Shown one piece after another: positions 61,235 to 64,000 of a stretch of 64,000 bases of DNA. Position 1 is the first letter of the stretch, and each line of letters opens with the position of its first letter. The translations under genes were made by a program, and so were the position numbers. The notes below the pieces were generated by a model. The model was not told the DNA's origin, did not search any database, and worked only from the letters and a program-made list of their open reading frames with translations. Source of the stretch: Bin87 sp963692995 (lineage in GTDB: Bacteria; Chloroflexota; Dehalococcoidia; Lucifugimonadales; UBA3495); NCBI GenBank assembly GCA_963692995.1, contig OY843611.1, positions 2,232,001 to 2,296,000 on the forward strand. The letters run 5' to 3'.

Positions 61235-62503
61235 ATGGTTACCACGCTGACCGACGACCTCTTCTCCCCGGAAGTGGTCCAGGATCCGTACACCTATTTC
61301 GCGCGGATGCGGGAAGAGGACCCGGTGCACTGGAACGCTCCCTACAAGCTATGGGTGATCTCCAAGTACAAGGATCTGGTATGGGTCACGCGGCGCCCGG
61401 AACTGTTCTCGTCTGAGGTGTTCCACCGGGACCCCCTGCCGCCGTACCCCGACATCGACGAGTCCGATATGGGACTCTACGAGTATGTGAAGCAGTTCTT
61501 CGCCCAGTGGTTCATCCAGCATGACCGCCGCGCGGTGAGCGCCTACGAATCGATACGCGAGCACGGCGGTCCCGACCATACCGATATGCGGAAGGTCATT
61601 CACGGCTACTTCAACCCCAAGGCTATGGAGCTGTGGCGTCCACTGGTTCAGTCGGCTATCAACCAGCTCCTGGACGAGGCGGAAGAGCGCGGCCACATGG
61701 ACGTAATGCGCGACTACGCCACCCCACTGCCTTTGCTGGTCATCGCCGCTATGATGGGCATCGAAACCTCCGACCGGCAGTTCATCCGCTCGCTGGCCGA
61801 AAAACTGCTCTTCCTGGGCCGCGGCAACACCGACCGGATGCAACCCTTGACCGAAGGCATCATGGGCTTGCAGGAATACCTGCGCCCCATGGTTGCGGAG
61901 CGCATCAAGAATTCCAACGGCGACCTGCTGGACCGCATGACCGATGCCTACCGGGTTGGCGCGATGGACGAGGAGCAAGTGGTCGCCAACGCCATCCTGC
62001 TGCTGCTGGCCGGCCACGAGACCACCATCAACCTGATCTGCAACGGCACCCGAGCCTTTATGACCCACCCCGACCAGTGGGAACTGATGAAGGCTGATCC
62101 CGAAGGGCGCATGATTCGCGCCACCGAGGAGTGCCTGCGCTACGACCCGCCGGTCAAATCCATTCAGCGCATATCCGGCGAGGCTCTCGAATTTGGCGGC
62201 AAGCAGATCGAAGTGAACCAGCGGATGCGGTGGTTCATCACCGGCGCCAACCGCGACCCCGAGGTCTTTGACCGGCCCGACGACTTCGACATCGAGCGCT
62301 ACCCCAACCCCCACGTCGCCTTCGGCAGCGGCATCCACCACTGCCTGGGCGCCACACTGGCTCGGTTGGAGGGGCAGGAAGCCTTCAAGACGCTGGCTCA
62401 GCGCTTCCCTAACCTCAATCTGGGTTGCGACCCGGACGACCTCACCTACACGTCCAGCATCGCCTTCCGCACACTGGAGCAGTTGCCGGTGCACCTGCGC
62501 TGA
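61235..62503 (+). CDS. Cytochrome P450, paralog B
   Basis: A 422-residue P450 nearly collinear with paralog A: MVTTLTDDLFSPEVVQDPYTYF versus MVTTFNENLFSPEVIQDPYSYF at the N terminus. LAGHETTINLICNG, EECLRYDPPVKSIQR and FGSGIHHCLGATLARLEGQE with Cys370 are present. ATG 61235 follows GGAAGGAAGG; in-frame sequence further upstream is intergenic. Differences from A cluster in the helix F/G and 240-260 regions, where substrate contacts usually lie, so specificity may have shifted. Confidence 0.95.
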   Translation: MVTTLTDDLFSPEVVQDPYTYFARMREEDPVHWNAPYKLWVISKYKDLVWVTRRPELFSSEVFHRDPLPPYPDIDESDMGLYEYVKQFFAQWFIQHDRRAVSAYESIREHGGPDHTDMRKVIHGYFNPKAMELWRPLVQSAINQLLDEAEERGHMDVMRDYATPLPLLVIAAMMGIETSDRQFIRSLAEKLLFLGRGNTDRMQPLTEGIMGLQEYLRPMVAERIKNSNGDLLDRMTDAYRVGAMDEEQVVANAILLLLAGHETTINLICNGTRAFMTHPDQWELMKADPEGRMIRATEECLRYDPPVKSIQRISGEALEFGGKQIEVNQRMRWFITGANRDPEVFDRPDDFDIERYPNPHVAFGSGIHHCLGATLARLEGQEAFKTLAQRFPNLNLGCDPDDLTYTSSIAFRTLEQLPVHLR

Positions 62504-62530
62504 CCGAACATCGGACCATTCGCGCCGACT

Positions 62531-62564
62531 ATGCCCGGAGGGCCTCCCTCCGGGCATTCTTTTT
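62531..62564 (+). terminator. Rho-independent terminator after P450 paralog B
   Basis: ATGCCCGGAGGG (62531-62542) and CCCTCCGGGCAT (62546-62557) around CCT, followed by TCTTTTT. Confidence 0.9.
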
Positions 62565-62567
62565 CGC

Positions 62568-62596
62568 TTGCGGTAAGCGGTGTACTCACCTATAAT
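62568..62596 (+). promoter_or_regulatory. Sigma70-type promoter of P450 at 62667
   Basis: TTGCGG (62568-62573), 17-base spacer, TATAAT (62591-62596), directly after the preceding terminator. Confidence 0.65.
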
Positions 62597-62666
62597 CGAG
62601 CCATCAAAGCTCGATACCGACGTATTTCGTCGTTAAACGCGCCAGTCGAAACGGAGGTTGCACAAA

Positions 62667-63929
62667 ATGGTCAGCACCATCAACGACAACCCCTTCTCTG
62701 CGGAGGCGATGTACCAGCCTTACGAATTCTTCGCGCGGCTGCGCGAGTGGGAGCCGGTGCATTACAACGAACAGTATGAGGTCTGGATGGTAACCGACTG
62801 GGAGCACCTGGTCTGGGTCACCCGCCATCCGGAGGTTTTCTCGTCCAGCGTCTTCGCCCGGGACGTTCGCCCGCCGAACCCACCCATCGACGAAGACGAC
62901 CTGGAAATCTACAATTACATCAAGAATTGGCAGGTTTCCCGGTTCATCCAGCACGACCAACGGCGTTATAACCCGGAAGTAACCGGCCCCGACCACGTTG
63001 ATATGCGTCGGGTGATGCACGGGTACTTCACGCCCAAGTCCATGGAGATGTGGCGCCCCCTGGTGCAAGCGTCCATCACCGAGTTGCTGGACGACGTGGC
63101 GGAAAAGGGCCGCATGGACGTAATGGCCGACCTGGCCACGCCGTTGCCCTTGCTGGTCATCGCCCGGATGCTGGGGATACCGGACAGCGACCGGCCCATC
63201 ATGCGCCGGCTGGCCAAGGACTTGCGTCATCTGAATCGCACCGGTCCCGACCGCATGGGGCCGCTGGCAGAGTCGGTGCAGAACCTGCAAGACTACCTGG
63301 GCCCACTGGTGGCGGAACGCGTCGCCAATCCCCAGGATGACCTCATTTCCGTGGTAGCCGAAGGCGAGCGCAAGGGCATTTTCAATCGCGACATGGTGGT
63401 CAACAACGTGATGCTGCTGCTGTCAGCCGGCCATGAAACCACCATCAACCTAATCTGCAACGGCACGCTGGCCTTCACGCAGCGCCCGGATCAGTGGGCC
63501 AGCCTGAAATCCGATCCCGAAGGCAAGACGGTGCGGGCCACCGAAGAGTGCCTCCGGTACGATTCCCCGGTGAAGTCCATCCAGCGCATCGCCACGGCGG
63601 ACCTGGAACTCAACGGCCAGGAGATCAAGAAGAATGACCGAGTACGGTGGTTCATCTCCGGCGCCAACCGCGACCCCAAGGTCTTTGACCGGGCCGACGA
63701 TTTTGACATCGAGCGATACCCCAACACGCACGTAGCCTTCGGCAGCGGGGTGCATCACTGTCTCGGCGCAACGCTGGCCCGACTGGAGGGGCAGGAAATC
63801 TTCCGCAACCTGGCCAACCGCTTCGACAGCCTGGAGCTTGAAGTGCCTGTGGAGCAGCTGGAGTACGACCAACTGATTGGCCTGCGAGCGTTGGAAAGCC
63901 TGCCGGTTACGGTGACCGGCGCGCGCTAA
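62667..63929 (+). CDS. Cytochrome P450, paralog C
   Basis: A 420-residue P450, more distant from A and B but with the same frame: MYQPYEFFARLREWEPVHYNE, HVDMRRVMHGYFTPKSMEMWRPLVQ, LLSAGHETTINLICNG, EECLRYDSPVKSIQRI and FGSGVHHCLGATLARLEGQE with Cys365. ATG 62667 follows GGAGG by 9 bases; a TTG 9 bases upstream is in frame but overlaps the ribosome site. It has its own promoter. The gene is complete within the window. Confidence 0.95.
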   Translation: MVSTINDNPFSAEAMYQPYEFFARLREWEPVHYNEQYEVWMVTDWEHLVWVTRHPEVFSSSVFARDVRPPNPPIDEDDLEIYNYIKNWQVSRFIQHDQRRYNPEVTGPDHVDMRRVMHGYFTPKSMEMWRPLVQASITELLDDVAEKGRMDVMADLATPLPLLVIARMLGIPDSDRPIMRRLAKDLRHLNRTGPDRMGPLAESVQNLQDYLGPLVAERVANPQDDLISVVAEGERKGIFNRDMVVNNVMLLLSAGHETTINLICNGTLAFTQRPDQWASLKSDPEGKTVRATEECLRYDSPVKSIQRIATADLELNGQEIKKNDRVRWFISGANRDPKVFDRADDFDIERYPNTHVAFGSGVHHCLGATLARLEGQEIFRNLANRFDSLELEVPVEQLEYDQLIGLRALESLPVTVTGAR

Positions 63930-63959
63930 TCGCGTTCCGCTATTCGTCACGATCTTGCG

Positions 63960-63982
63960 GGGGCGGGTTTGCAATCCGCCCC
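63960..63982. repeat. Dispersed palindrome (GGGGCGG type) at the window end
   Basis: GGGGCGG and CCGCCCC flank GTTTGCAAT, about 30 bases after the last P450 stop. Arms are partly mismatched. Same family as 1952-1978, 13639-13661 and 17564-17592; the following CTAC also matches the copy at 1952-1978. Confidence 0.7.
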
Positions 63983-64000
63983 TACTGCATATGTGGGGGA

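Overview
The window is GC-rich, densely coded bacterial chromosome with short intergenic gaps and genes on both strands. I see no rRNA, tRNA, insertion sequence, prophage or CRISPR array. The gene mix suggests a Chloroflexota bacterium of the Dehalococcoidia/SAR202 kind: two luciferase-like flavin/F420 oxidoreductases, four cytochrome P450s, a CO-dehydrogenase/xanthine-dehydrogenase-type molybdenum hydroxylase, tandem Uma2 genes, a SpoIIIAA-like AAA/R3H ATPase, and dispersed GC-rich palindromes. No marker gene fixes this placement, so it is an inference.

Layout. 1-5 kb: a truncated luciferase-like oxidoreductase, a double VOC protein, a PuuE-like deacetylase and the polyamine pair speD-speE. 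5-10 kb (minus strand): gatB, secG, a SAM hydroxide adenosyltransferase, an amidohydrolase, trmD and a thioesterase. 10-12.3 kb: a run of RNA hairpins ending in a strong terminator, then a secreted FN3 protein and a small hypothetical. 12.4-19.8 kb (minus): a catabolic-looking unit made of a three-domain fusion (DHDPS-type aldolase, MfnB-type furan-phosphate synthase, TusA-like domain), a three-subunit molybdenum hydroxylase and an MFS transporter. 20-26.5 kb: MFS transporter, fpg, ileS, thiD and a GYD protein. 26.7-38.4 kb: an F420-type oxidoreductase, then an oligopeptide-type ABC operon in which the binding-protein/permease/permease cassette is present twice and is followed by one pair of ATPases. 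38.5-47.4 kb: hydrolase, P450, a divergent PEP-carboxykinase-like protein, malate synthase and three tandem Uma2 genes. 47.4-59.5 kb: a 5'-3' exonuclease, a TTC38-like TPR protein, cysteine desulfurase, bleomycin-hydrolase-type peptidase, a bicupin, a CMD-family protein, pdxS-pdxT, the AAA/R3H ATPase, tmk, and a SelW/Rdx-like gene with an in-frame TGA at the CxxU position. 59.7-64 kb: three paralogous P450s, each with its own sigma70-type promoter; the first two also have their own terminators.

The most notable items are the probable selenoprotein hidden by its TGA codon, the aldolase-MfnB-TusA fusion beside a molybdenum hydroxylase, the PEPCK-like protein beside malate synthase, the duplicated ABC cassette with an EF-hand-like loop in one permease, the Uma2 triplication, and an unassigned structured RNA locus at about 10.5 kb. 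Cysteine desulfurase, the TusA-like domain, the molybdenum hydroxylase and the selenoprotein together hint at a sulfur/selenium-handling theme, but this link is inference.
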